A stretch of 49,029 bases of DNA from Actinomycetota bacterium (GTDB taxonomy: Bacteria; Actinomycetota; Actinomycetes; Mycobacteriales; Pseudonocardiaceae): NCBI GenBank assembly GCA_021324675.1, contig JAJPIR010000176.1, forward strand, positions 1 to 49,029, in the 5' to 3' direction. This document shows positions 26,392 to 35,044 of the stretch, piece after piece. Both the position numbers and the translations under genes were made by a program. The notes beneath the pieces are model-generated. The model saw only the letters and a program-made list of their open reading frames with translations, had not been told where the DNA came from and ran no database searches. Within the stretch, counting starts at the first letter, position 1, and each line of letters begins with the position of its first letter.

Positions 26392-27399
26392 ATGGACGAG
26401 CTTATTGATCACAGTTCGTGGATGCGTGACATCCCTGATCAAGCTCGACTGTTATCATTAAGTATTCCAGGTACGCATAATTCTTGTAGCGTCGGCGGTA
26501 TTCTAGGGTTTACCAAGACCCAGGATCTAGACCTGCCTGACCAGCTCAAGGCGGGGATACGATTTCTCGATATTCGGTTGTCACATTACCAGGATAATCT
26601 TTTCGTCCATCACGACGTCGTGCACATGGGGAAATGCTATGCGGATATTCTGACCGCTTGCTCCGGCTTCCTTGGGCGCCACCCATCCGAAACTATCTTG
26701 ATGTCAATCAAGGATGAAGGTCGCTGCGACAGCATCCTTGGCAGGTTTGCCCCCTCTAGAAGATTGGGAAAGTCTAGAGGTGACCCGATGAACTGGGTGA
26801 TCCGATCGGGCTCGTTCGAAGACGCGTTCAAAGCAAGAACGTGGGAATATGTGGACGATCCGACGCTGTTTTACAACCTTCCATCTCCTTTTCCTTGCGG
26901 CGGTTCGCCGCAGGGGAATCTAACGGCCGGCACCACGCTAGGGGATGTGCGCGGTAAGATCATTTTGTTGCGCAGGTTTGAAGCGGATCGAGATATCGGG
27001 TTCGACCTTACCTACTGGCCTGAAAACATGCGTTTTAGAAGCATGACAAAGCCGGCCTACGCCGTCGAAGACCACTGGTGGGACCCTGGGGAAAGTGACA
27101 AATATAACTTCATGATAACCCATATGGAAGAAGCGAAAAGGCGTGCCCCAAAGGATCTGTACATTACTTTTTCTAGTGCCGTCAACCTGCATGCTCGTAG
27201 CTATGCCAAAACGATAAATCCGCGCCTGAATGAGTATCTTACAAAATCTACACGGGGGCGTGTTGGTGTCGTTGCCATGGATTACTTTCAAGATCCTCCA
27301 GGGTTGGTCTCTAGCATTATAAAATTGAATTTCGCAAATGGAGCTACCGTAGGGTATGTTGACGGCTATGGTCACCATGGTGAAAGCGTTAATTGGTAA
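26392..27399 (+). CDS. PI-PLC-like phosphodiesterase (phosphatidylinositol-specific PLC X domain)
   Basis: 335 residues from ATG 26392, with TGGAGGG six bases upstream. The catalytic X domain is clear: LSLSIPGTHNSCS with the first catalytic His, GIRFLDIRLSHYQ, then LFVHHDVVHMG with the second His, and SGFLGRHPSETILMSIKDE. Bacterial members cleave phosphatidylinositol or GPI by acid-base catalysis. No signal peptide is seen from this start, which is unusual for an enzyme that normally acts outside. Its DNA is clearly less GC-rich and uses more A/T-ending codons than its neighbours, suggesting recent acquisition. Confidence 0.88.
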   Translation: MDELIDHSSWMRDIPDQARLLSLSIPGTHNSCSVGGILGFTKTQDLDLPDQLKAGIRFLDIRLSHYQDNLFVHHDVVHMGKCYADILTACSGFLGRHPSETILMSIKDEGRCDSILGRFAPSRRLGKSRGDPMNWVIRSGSFEDAFKARTWEYVDDPTLFYNLPSPFPCGGSPQGNLTAGTTLGDVRGKIILLRRFEADRDIGFDLTYWPENMRFRSMTKPAYAVEDHWWDPGESDKYNFMITHMEEAKRRAPKDLYITFSSAVNLHARSYAKTINPRLNEYLTKSTRGRVGVVAMDYFQDPPGLVSSIIKLNFANGATVGYVDGYGHHGESVNW

Positions 27400-27733
27400 T
27401 CGGCTAGTATAGGAATTGGTTTTCCTGGTCGCGATGCAAAGTTCGGTCGTAACGGTCTACCCAGACGGCACACTTTGTTTACCGGCCCGGATGGATCTGC
27501 CGTGTTCGTCACTAGCCTGCTAGGTGTCGTGCGGCACGCGACGCCAGGCCATAGGACTGTCGTAGTCGGAACTGTCACGACCACTTGACCTCCATCAGGC
27601 AATGGAGAGTTTACCGTGCGTTGAGATCGGGTAACTCACTGCAAGCAGTCCGTGGTTCGCCGAGCGGGCCCCGGATCAGGGCAGACCCGCGTCGCACCGT
27701 TGGACGCCACCGACGGTGAGAAAGGAGCTAACG
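27400..27733. other. Intergenic, nothing recognised
   Basis: No convincing gene. The right end, GTGAGAAAGGAGCTAACG, supplies the ribosome-binding site for the STAS gene. Confidence 0.4.
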
Positions 27734-28117
27734 GTGGTGCTGCTACCTGGCACGCTCAGCAGGGCAGGACTCCTATCATCCGACATCCTAGATCTACAGG
27801 TGGCCGACTACGGTTCTGGCACCCGAGTGGTGAGTGTGGTGGGAGAGGTCGACGCGCTCGTGGCGCCGGAGCTGGCGTCCTTTCTTACTGCGCAACTAAT
27901 CGTTGCCACGGTCGTGGTAGTAGACCTCGATGGTGTGCGGTTTCTGTCGTCTGCCGGTTTGCGCGCACTCTTTGAGGCGAATGAGTTCGCTATTCGAGAA
28001 TGCCGCGACCTACTGTTGGTGTGTCACTCCCAAACCGCGAACTGGGCGCTAGAGGCCACTGGGCTGCGGGAACGCTTCACGTTTATTGACGACGTGCCAT
28101 CCAGTGCCGCACCTTGA
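27734..28117 (+). CDS. STAS-domain anti-sigma factor antagonist
   Basis: About 127 residues from GTG 27734, chosen because AAAGGAG lies seven bases upstream; the frame is open from 27716. The STAS fold shows TRVVSVVGEVDALVAPELAS and the phosphorylation segment VVVDLDGVRFLSSAGLRALFE, with the Ser pair normally phosphorylated by an RsbW-type kinase. It would bind the anti-sigma kinase in partner switching. An RsbW-like ATPase gene follows at 28769 on the same strand, but 650 bases away. Confidence 0.87.
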   Translation: MVLLPGTLSRAGLLSSDILDLQVADYGSGTRVVSVVGEVDALVAPELASFLTAQLIVATVVVVDLDGVRFLSSAGLRALFEANEFAIRECRDLLLVCHSQTANWALEATGLRERFTFIDDVPSSAAP

Positions 28118-28768
28118 ACACAGCGCAAAGCTCCATCTCCACAGCACGCAACCAGTATGTGTAGGCATCAAATCGAGGTGCTGATGAGGCGCTGATGTCG
28201 TGAGCGAGCAAGACGACGCGGGCGACGCGGGATGAAATCGATCGCGAACTACTACGCTAAGTAACCAAAAGCCCTCTCTGTCGCAGGTTGGCGGTGCCGG
28301 CGGCAGTTCGGTACTGAGGATCGGGTTCAGATCAGCGGTCTCATCGAGTGCAATCTATGCACAGGCTGTACACACAAGGTCCACACCATGTTGATGCAGG
28401 TGCCGCAGGTTCCTGGTTTAGGGTGGGCGCCCGTGAGCCAGACACGGACCGGCAATCAACGTGATAGCGACCGAGTTCGGGCCAATATTGCGGCGGCTGC
28501 GATGGGTCTGCGTAGCTTCGACCAGCTGGACGCGGGGCTAGGGGTGCTGTTCGGTCCGGTAGGAGCGGGAGGTGATCTCGTGGCGTACCCACCTCCTACC
28601 GGGCGTGCCCACCGAGTGCGTCAGTCGGCGGATGACGGTACCCGGCACCGCACCGAGCCTGCCTCCGCGCATGCGCCCGAAGCCGGAGACGGGGCAACAG
28701 CGCCCGCCCTAGCGGCGCGCAGACGATATGCCGGATTAGCCACTTCAAATGCGGGGAATATCTTTGCC
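28118..28768. other. Gap between STAS and kinase genes
   Basis: The frame of the downstream kinase is open back to 28388 and would add 127 residues (including ANIAAAAMGLRSFDQLDAGL). I know no domain that fits. Either it is untranslated leader or an N-terminal extension. The first 270 bases hold no gene. Confidence 0.4.
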
Positions 28769-29209
28769 ATGGTTCGGTCCGATTCTGTGCCATCCCATGG
28801 CTTAACGGCGCAGCGGCTGGCTGCCCCGCAGCTTGACGTTACCGTTCCTGCGACCGCGCACAACGCCACTGTATTGCGCGGGGCCTTCCGCCGATGGGTC
28901 GACTGTCTCATTGATGACGACGTTGCCGACGATCTCACCCTCGCGGTATATGAAGCGCTCACAAACGCAACTGAGCATGCTTTCACCGCCCATCCCGCAC
29001 CGGGTTTGATCTGGCTGCATGCGCTCATCACGGATGGCCAGGTCGTCATCACCGTCATTGACAATGGCAGCTGGCGACCCCCTACCGATTCCAATGGCCA
29101 CCGCGGCCGTGGGTTACCACTTATCCATCAGCTCGCCACCGAGGCGCAGGTGACCCCAAGCCCTTGCGGAACGACAGTCCGCCTACGGCGCCAGCTTTGC
29201 ACCGGGTAA
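28769..29209 (+). CDS. RsbW-like serine kinase / anti-sigma factor (HATPase_c)
   Basis: 146 residues from ATG 28769; GCGGGGAATATC upstream is a weak ribosome-binding site. The GHKL ATPase motifs are present: N-box LAVYEALTNATEHAF, G1 box VITVIDNGSWRPP and G2 HRGRGLPLIHQLATE. Proteins of this group bind and inhibit a sigma factor, and phosphorylate an STAS antagonist. With the STAS protein upstream it forms a probable partner-switching pair. No SigB/SigF-type sigma gene is adjacent, so its target must be elsewhere. Confidence 0.87.
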   Translation: MVRSDSVPSHGLTAQRLAAPQLDVTVPATAHNATVLRGAFRRWVDCLIDDDVADDLTLAVYEALTNATEHAFTAHPAPGLIWLHALITDGQVVITVIDNGSWRPPTDSNGHRGRGLPLIHQLATEAQVTPSPCGTTVRLRRQLCTG

Positions 29210-29321
29210 GAGGGCAGGTCGCGTCAGCAGGCTGATCAGCCACGAAGGGTCACCACGTGGGAGTCGGTGACCAAACCAGCGAGCGCACCGAGCAAGTGCG
29301 GGCTCGTGCAGATCATGATGC

Positions 29322-30035
29322 TCACTTGTGATCTTTGTTGTTGCGGGCCGGCTCCCCTGTTGAGGATGCGGCGTGGGTGGTGGTCGGAGGGCCAGGTCTA
29401 GGAGTTGTTGCCTTCACATGGCAAACCGATTCGAGAGCTTGGCCAAGAGCGTTGTCGTGTAAGGAGTCAAGTGCACGCGCCAGCTTCACCTGCTGCCGAG
29501 CGGCCGCAAGTTGGGTGCCGCAGTCGCGGCCGGCCCGTACATGCTGGGTGGTTTTGAGCTGGGTTAGCAGCCTGTCGGTGATCTGGTCGAGGATCGGTCG
29601 GATGCGTCCCAGATCCGGCCGCCTGCTCGGCACCTGATCGGGGTGGGTGTTCCAGTACGAATACAGGGCGTATTGGACGGTTTTGTTGGCTTCGATCTGG
29701 TCGGTGAAGATCTGGATCGAGGTCGCCGGATCGATGGCGAGTCGGGCCGACTTCGTCGCCGCGCTGCGGAGCACCGCCTGCTCACGCACTGGATCGTCAA
29801 TAGGGGCGTCGGTGCCCCACTTCGCTGCGGCGACAGCGTCGGCAACCTGTACCCGTTGCGCGGCTAGATCGGCCAAAGCGAACAAGGATTCTCGACCCGC
29901 TCTGGTCTCCGCGGCTGGACCGCACGCGGTTACGGTCAGTAGTGCGCTGACGGCGACGGCCACCACGACCATGCCTCCAGACATTCGCAACGTCCGGCGC
30001 TCAGGCTTGGCTGTCCGGTTCCCGTGACGATTCAC
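29322..30035 (-). CDS. Secreted chorismate mutase, AroQ-gamma type (lipoprotein)
   Basis: 237 residues. The signal region VVVAVAVSALLTVTACGPA carries a lipobox (LTVTAC) with the lipidation Cys near residue 38. The AroQ-gamma helices follow: LADLAAQRVQVADAVAAAKW, then SIQIFTDQIEANKTVQYALY, LGRIRPILDQITDRLLTQL and LARALDSLHDNALGQAL, with conserved Cys positions as in exported M. tuberculosis Rv1885c. It converts chorismate to prephenate outside the cytoplasm; the purpose of the exported form is unclear. A Thr/Pro-rich tail ends the protein. Confidence 0.88.
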   Translation of the reverse strand: MNRHGNRTAKPERRTLRMSGGMVVVAVAVSALLTVTACGPAAETRAGRESLFALADLAAQRVQVADAVAAAKWGTDAPIDDPVREQAVLRSAATKSARLAIDPATSIQIFTDQIEANKTVQYALYSYWNTHPDQVPSRRPDLGRIRPILDQITDRLLTQLKTTQHVRAGRDCGTQLAAARQQVKLARALDSLHDNALGQALESVCHVKATTPRPGPPTTTHAASSTGEPARNNKDHK

Positions 30036-30762
30036 TGATGATCACAGGAGCAGTCACAGCTTGGAAGGATGGCAGAAGCGATCAAGGGGCTTCCAAGCGA
30101 TTGCCATCCGGCCAGCGGCGGTGACAGTCCATGGCTGAAGGCGAGGGTGCAAGCTCGATGTTGGCCCCGATCAGCCTGACAAGCGGCTAGCTGTTAGCTG
30201 TCCCTTCGCCTCTGGCTGGTGGCAAGGCAACTCGGCAAATCGCTCGACAAGCTCACCGGTGTGCTGTGGGCAGAGGTGTCCTAAAGCCGCTAACCCGCTT
30301 GCTAGTCGGCAGGGGGCATTCCCTACCAAAACTCGGAGGATTGCTCGGGCGAGCTAAGGGTCCACCCCAGCGAGGAGATCGATATGTTGCGCGATCCTTG
30401 GGCCGCCACATTGATGAATGCCTGAGTTCGTAAAGGGTGAACCTCTCTCAGGAACTGAATGAGTGCGCCGTGAACTACAAAGTACCTGCTACAATAACAA
30501 GACGGCATGGGGCAATCAAAGGGCTTCTGGGAGTTTTTCGACAAATCAATCGCGGTGAACCGGGACTGACATCCTCATGATTCTCCGCTGGGATGGGGTG
30601 GGGATCAGGTTTGGGCTTGAGAAGGGACCGTTGAACGGCCCGAAACGCCGACTGGCGCTTGACCACCCTTGGGTGCTCAATTGAGAAATAGTGCTGCAGG
30701 TCTGTTCGAAGATGCGAAAATGTCCTTCGGTCTTGGTCTAGTGCACCGGTAGGGTCTTCAAC
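30036..30762. other. Intergenic, no gene recognised
   Basis: No convincing coding sequence on either strand. The overlapping minus-strand frames mirror the hydrolase gene on the right and are not coding. Confidence 0.4.
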
Positions 30763-31833
30763 ATGTGTGATAGCGGCCACATAGCGGCACCGGTCACGGC
30801 GGTGCCAGCTGAGATCGGGGCGTTCACCGGTGAGCGCATCGTGTTGCAGCCGGTGGAGCGGGTGCATATCACCACGCTTGTCGACAACATGCTGGACGTT
30901 CTTGCGGCCGACGTCGGTCCGGCGAAGCGGCACCCACTCGGGGCGTGGCCGCGGCTGCCCGCCGCTGGGGACAAACGTCAGGCAGTCGTGGACGAGCTGG
31001 TTGACGGTCCGGTCGGCGAACATGGTTTCTCGGCCCTTGTCGATGTCGAACTAGCCGGCGGCGACTGGCACCGTGTGTTGTTCGATGCGGGCATCAGCCC
31101 GGACGGCATGGTCGGCAACATGGGCAGGCTCGGACTTGCTCCTGACTCCATCGAGGTCGTGGTGTGCTCGCACGGGCACTTCGACCACACCACGGGGCTT
31201 GACGGCCTCGCCCGGGCATTGGGCGGTCATGCGAATCTACCGGTCCTGATCCACCCGGAGTTTTGGTCCAAACGGCGCATTGTGCTGCCCGGACGCGAGC
31301 CCTTCGACATGCCGGTCACCAGCCGCGGGGCCCTGCAGGATATGGGCTTCGAGATTATTGAGCGGCCGGAGCCGTCGTTCCTGTTCGAAGGCGGCGTCCT
31401 GATCACCGGCGAGGTTGCCCGCGCCACGGATTTCGAGAAGGGCATGCCCGTCCACCAGGCGCTGCGCAACGGATCGTGGAAGCCGGACCCGCTGATCCTT
31501 GATGACCAGGCGCTGGTAGTACACCTCCGTGACCGTGGTCTGGTCGTGCTCACCGGCTGCGGACACGCCGGCATCATCAACACCGTGCGCTACGCCCGGG
31601 CGCTTACCGGTGTCGAACAGGTGCACGCCGTGCTCGGCGGGTTCCATCTGACCGGGAAGGTGTTCGAGCCGATCATCGGACCGACCGTCGACAAGCTCGC
31701 CGCACTGGCGCCTGAGGTCGTCCTACCGGCGCATTGCACGGGCTGGCGGGCCATGCACCAGCTCGCAAACCAACTACCCAATGCCTTTATCCCCAACAGC
31801 ATCGGCACCAGGCTTGAGCTCGCCGCGGCATAG
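30763..31833 (+). CDS. MBL-fold hydrolase, dihydropterin/RFAP-synthase-like
   Basis: 356 residues. The metal-binding pattern is VVCSHGHFDHTTGLDGLAR, later TGCGHAGIINTVRYAR and LPAHCTGWRAMHQ, and the end PNSIGTRLEL, which resembles enzymes annotated as 7,8-dihydropterin-6-methyl-4-(beta-D-ribofuranosyl)-aminobenzene-5'-phosphate synthase. The name is misleading in bacteria; the real substrate is unknown. The N-terminal 55 residues precede the fold start at about FSALVDVELAGGDWHRVLFD. Confidence 0.85.
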   Translation: MCDSGHIAAPVTAVPAEIGAFTGERIVLQPVERVHITTLVDNMLDVLAADVGPAKRHPLGAWPRLPAAGDKRQAVVDELVDGPVGEHGFSALVDVELAGGDWHRVLFDAGISPDGMVGNMGRLGLAPDSIEVVVCSHGHFDHTTGLDGLARALGGHANLPVLIHPEFWSKRRIVLPGREPFDMPVTSRGALQDMGFEIIERPEPSFLFEGGVLITGEVARATDFEKGMPVHQALRNGSWKPDPLILDDQALVVHLRDRGLVVLTGCGHAGIINTVRYARALTGVEQVHAVLGGFHLTGKVFEPIIGPTVDKLAALAPEVVLPAHCTGWRAMHQLANQLPNAFIPNSIGTRLELAAA

Positions 31834-32142
31834 GCTACGGAGAACGCGGAGGCCGTGAAATAAGCAGGCGTGGGCTTGCGGCTGCCGACGATCTTGCAGG
31901 GCGGAGCTTCTTGTGCGGCATTCCGGCACCGTGTTCCGCCGGAGGTTCGGGTTTACGCAGCTTGGACTTGCTCGCGGCGAGGGTAAAGATCCACCTCACG
32001 GTTAATGTATCTGGTGATGAAGTCGCCACTCTGGTTTGTCGTGACAATGCAGCATGTGGGTATGGCTGCGCGCGGTGGAGCAAACGGTGAGATTCACGGT
32101 CTAGGTGCAGAAATCTGCGGTGATCAGCATGAGGATAACGAC
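31834..32142. other. Intergenic region before the oxidoreductase
   Basis: No gene. GAGGATAACGAC just before 32143 is the likely ribosome-binding site of the flavoprotein gene. The frame is open upstream to 32005 without domain content. Confidence 0.4.
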
Positions 32143-33381
32143 ATGAGCGGATCAGTTGATGTGGTCGTCGTGGGAGGTGGGATTGCCGGGGCGTCGTTGG
32201 CTACTGTGATGGCTAGGGATGGTTACCAGGTTATCCTGCTGGAACGCCAAACCACATATCGGGACAAGGTGCGCGGCGAGTGGATGGCCTGCTGGGGTGT
32301 AGCCGAGCGGCGTCGGCTCAACCTGGAGCAGGCACTGCTGGACGCGGGCGGCTGCTACGTGACGCGAGTGGTGCCCTACGACGAGGTGATGGACTCGGCG
32401 CAGGCCGAGGTAGCTGTCCCGCCGCTGGATGGCATCCTGCCCGGGGTGCCGGGGGTGCTCCACGTCGGTCATCCCCAGGCTTGCGAGGCTTTGACTCAGG
32501 CCGCCGCAGCAGCTGGTGCCATCGTCATCCGCGGCGTCAGCGATGTTGAGCTCAACTCGGGTGACGCGCCGATGGTGCGATACCAACAGGACGATGTCGG
32601 CCACGAGCTGCGCTGCCGGCTGGTTGTCGGTGCTGATGGGCGGGTGTCTACGGTTCGTCGCCGACTGGGCATCGAGTTGCACCAGACCACACCGCGCACC
32701 ATGTGTGGTGGAATGCTCGTTGACGGCCTCTACGCTTGGCCGGTCAATCAGTTTTCGGTCGGTACCGAGGGTGACCTGCTGTATTTTGTCTTCCCGCGGG
32801 CGAATGGACGGGTCCGATTGTACCTATTGCACGATATCACCCAGAAGGGCCGTTTCACCGGCCCAGATCGAGAGACCGAATTTCTGGCCGCCTTTGGTTT
32901 CCGTTGCATCCCGGACAGCGAGATGTTCGGTGCTGCCCGCCCTGCCGGGCCGTGCGCCTTTTACCCGATGAATGACACCTGGACCGATCAGCCCTATAGG
33001 CCTGGGGTTGTGCTGATCGGAGATGCTGCGGGCTGGAACGACCCGATCATCGGTCAGGGCCTGTCCATCGCGATGCGCGACGTTCGGATTGTCACCGATA
33101 TCCTGCGCACGGAGTCAGACTGGTCTGCAGCAGCATTCGCCGGCTATGGCGAGGAACGCCGGGAGCGGATGCGCCGATTGCGGGTAACAGCTCAACTAAG
33201 GACCGATCTCGCGGCCACGTTCACCCCGGCCGGCGCCGCCCGACGGCGGGCTTATAACACCATGTGGCAGACCGACCCGGTGCTTGGCGGACCCCATCTC
33301 GCGATGCTGCTGGGCCCAGATCATGTACCCGCTGAGTCCTTTGCCCAGCCCACCATCGATCGGATCCTCGCCCTCGCGTAG
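32143..33381 (+). CDS. FAD-dependent monooxygenase/oxidoreductase
   Basis: 412 residues from ATG 32143, with GAGGA at a good distance. The Rossmann motif VDVVVVGGGIAGASLATVMA begins at residue 5, followed by VILLERQTTYRDKVRGEWM. The second FAD motif is LVVGADGRVSTVRRRLGI, and the third is GVVLIGDAAGWNDPIIGQGL. This is the p-hydroxybenzoate-hydroxylase-like fold used by hydroxylases, halogenases and geranylgeranyl reductases. The substrate cannot be predicted. It lies 95 bases upstream of a small membrane protein gene. Confidence 0.9.
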   Translation: MSGSVDVVVVGGGIAGASLATVMARDGYQVILLERQTTYRDKVRGEWMACWGVAERRRLNLEQALLDAGGCYVTRVVPYDEVMDSAQAEVAVPPLDGILPGVPGVLHVGHPQACEALTQAAAAAGAIVIRGVSDVELNSGDAPMVRYQQDDVGHELRCRLVVGADGRVSTVRRRLGIELHQTTPRTMCGGMLVDGLYAWPVNQFSVGTEGDLLYFVFPRANGRVRLYLLHDITQKGRFTGPDRETEFLAAFGFRCIPDSEMFGAARPAGPCAFYPMNDTWTDQPYRPGVVLIGDAAGWNDPIIGQGLSIAMRDVRIVTDILRTESDWSAAAFAGYGEERRERMRRLRVTAQLRTDLAATFTPAGAARRRAYNTMWQTDPVLGGPHLAMLLGPDHVPAESFAQPTIDRILALA

Positions 33382-33476
33382 TACTGATCACCCGTGGACG
33401 ATGTCCACATCGACAGGGCAAGACGTCACCAGGAAGAACGCACGGAGCCGGCGAGGCCTGCTGGAGGGGGCACGCG

Positions 33477-34040
33477 ATGGCGGCGAACAACCAAAGTGCC
33501 AACGGAGCTGTTTCCCCGTTGCGGATGCTGGCGCGGCGCATCCGCCGCGCTTACCGCGACGAGGTAGGACCGGTTGAGCAGGCGCTGCTGGTGGCCTGGT
33601 CGGCCTTCGGGGTTACCTTCGGTATCACCAGGGCCATTACCTACTGGCTGCATGTCGGTCATGGTCCCGTGGGCGGTGGCATCGTGATTGGCGGTCGGCA
33701 TGTCCACCACTACAACCTCGGCATCGCGCTTCTGGCAGCGGTCGGAGCGATAGCGCTACGTGGCAAAGAACTCCACCGACACCACCCGTTGACCGCTACC
33801 GCCTACGGCAGTGGGACTGCGCTCATCGTCGACGAGCTCGCCCTGCTCATCGACTTGCAGGACGTTTACTGGGCACAGGAAGGACGCCGCAGCGTCGACG
33901 CTGCGATCGGCTTGATCGCTGCCGGTGGGATATATCTGGCCGGTGCCCCGTTCTGGCACCGCGCCGCTGAGGAGTGCGTGCGCACCTCCGTCGAGGCCGC
34001 ATCGGGACGACTTTCGGACCTGGCCGGCACCGCCGCGTGA
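33477..34040 (+). CDS. Conserved integral membrane protein
   Basis: 187 residues with about four membrane segments: ALLVAWSAFGVTFGITRAI, LGIALLAAVGAIAL, a short one at GSGTALIVDELALLI, and AAIGLIAAGGIYLAGAPF. Several His residues (GGRHVHHYNLG, ELHRHH) and the DxQDVYW block could bind a metal. The function is unknown. Homologues are, in my recollection, scattered in actinobacteria. Confidence 0.75.
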   Translation: MAANNQSANGAVSPLRMLARRIRRAYRDEVGPVEQALLVAWSAFGVTFGITRAITYWLHVGHGPVGGGIVIGGRHVHHYNLGIALLAAVGAIALRGKELHRHHPLTATAYGSGTALIVDELALLIDLQDVYWAQEGRRSVDAAIGLIAAGGIYLAGAPFWHRAAEECVRTSVEAASGRLSDLAGTAA

Positions 34041-34176
34041 AGCGCGGCCACTGCGGGGCAGTGTGGCAATCACCAAGAGCCCGGCGACTTAGGGTGTCAA
34101 GCACGCGTTGTCTGCCGCCGAGGCGTGGGCCGCATCACCTGTGTAGGACTGCGGGCATCGGGCCGGCGTGCGGGCT

Positions 34177-34321
34177 TAAACGACGCCTGCAGGTGCCGTT
34201 GGATGATCGGTACAGTGCCCGGCGGGGCAGTTACCGGATCATTTACCGGATTGACGAGAACGCGCGGACGGTCACGGTCGTAGATGTTGACCATCGAAGC
34301 GGTGTCTACAAGCTCCACTGA
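34177..34321 (+). pseudogene. RelE-type toxin, C-terminal fragment
   Basis: The C-terminal half of a RelE/ParE-fold toxin is readable: LKRRLQVPLDDRYSARRGSY followed by RIIYRIDENARTVTVVDVDH and RSGVYK. The upstream part in this frame does not resemble the RelE N-terminus and no antitoxin gene precedes it. It lies at the left edge of the tRNA-Gly repeat island and is probably a remnant of a toxin-antitoxin module. Confidence 0.65.
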
Positions 34322-34594
34322 GTCGCGGTCAAATATAAAGGGAACTATCGAAATAAAGGGAAGCTATCGAAGGCGTAAATGCCATCACCACCCAGCAACG
34401 GTCTGCTGTCTGGGGAGCATGGCGCTGATCGAAGTGCGGAGGGCGTTCGGTCGGGCCCCGCGACGGGAGAGGAAAGATCGACAACACGAGCTGCGGTAGT
34501 CGCCTGCATAGCCCGTCAAGGACACTGCTGGCGCCTTGCCTGGCGGCTTCCGGAGGCCAGCAGCCGGTCCAAGGCCTGACCTGGCCCCGGGGGG

Positions 34595-34638
34595 TGGAGC
34601 GGGCGACGGGAATCGAACCCGCATAGCTTGCTTGGAAG
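34595..34638 (-). repeat. tRNA-Gly(UCC) 3'-half, attachment-site copy 1
   Basis: On the minus strand this is the anticodon loop (CTTCCAA), anticodon 3' stem, T-arm and 3' acceptor strand of a tRNA-Gly, including an encoded CCA. The 5' half of a tRNA is absent, so it is not a functional gene. It marks the left end of the island. Integrase-type arm repeats (TTGACCGTG, TAATGGC) follow to 34740. Confidence 0.85.
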
Positions 34639-35044
34639 GCTGCGCTCACTACGCCGTCAGAGGCTTCGATCGGTGGTCAGGCCCGGTCACAGTGCCCCCT
34701 GTTGACCGTGGGACCGGTGGTAATGGCTTGCTAATGGCAGACGAAGTGTGGCCTGGTGCAGGACGGGTGAGGGGCGGGCATCCCGTCACGTCGGGAGCTG
34801 GCACCGGGTGGGTAGGGTTGTGTTCTTATGTTGGGGTGATGACTTCCGCTGACATGTGGTTGTAGGCGGCGCGACAAACGGTGGCTTGCAGCCAGGCCTG
34901 GTTGCTTATCCAGCCACACGAGCATTTAGCTTGGTAATCTTGGTCTGGGGTTCTGTTCGAGTACGACGGTATTCTTTCTATTGTGATGGTGTGGTCGTTC
35001 ATGATGCTGTCTCCGTCCGTGGGTGTGCGGGTGTGGTTACCGTC
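34639..35044. other. Island flank with att-arm repeats, no gene
   Basis: The first 100 bases are closely similar to the sequence after att copy 2 (38455-38559), including GAGGCTTCGA, GGTGGTCAGGCCCGGTCAC and two TAATGGC repeats. Around 34778 there is a shorter relative of the palindrome arm found at 47680 (GGGCATCCCGTCACGTCGG). The remainder up to the sigma gene shows no coding sequence. Confidence 0.5.

Noticed and set aside
30323-31023. Long minus-strand frames in the 30.3-31.0 kb region
   Set aside because: The last 260 bases are antisense to the MBL hydrolase start, and the translated sequence has no protein character or plausible start signal.
34580-34700. Intact tRNA-Gly gene at att copy 1
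   Set aside because: Only the 3' half from the anticodon loop to CCA is present; the sequence on the other side cannot form the D-arm or the 5' acceptor strand.
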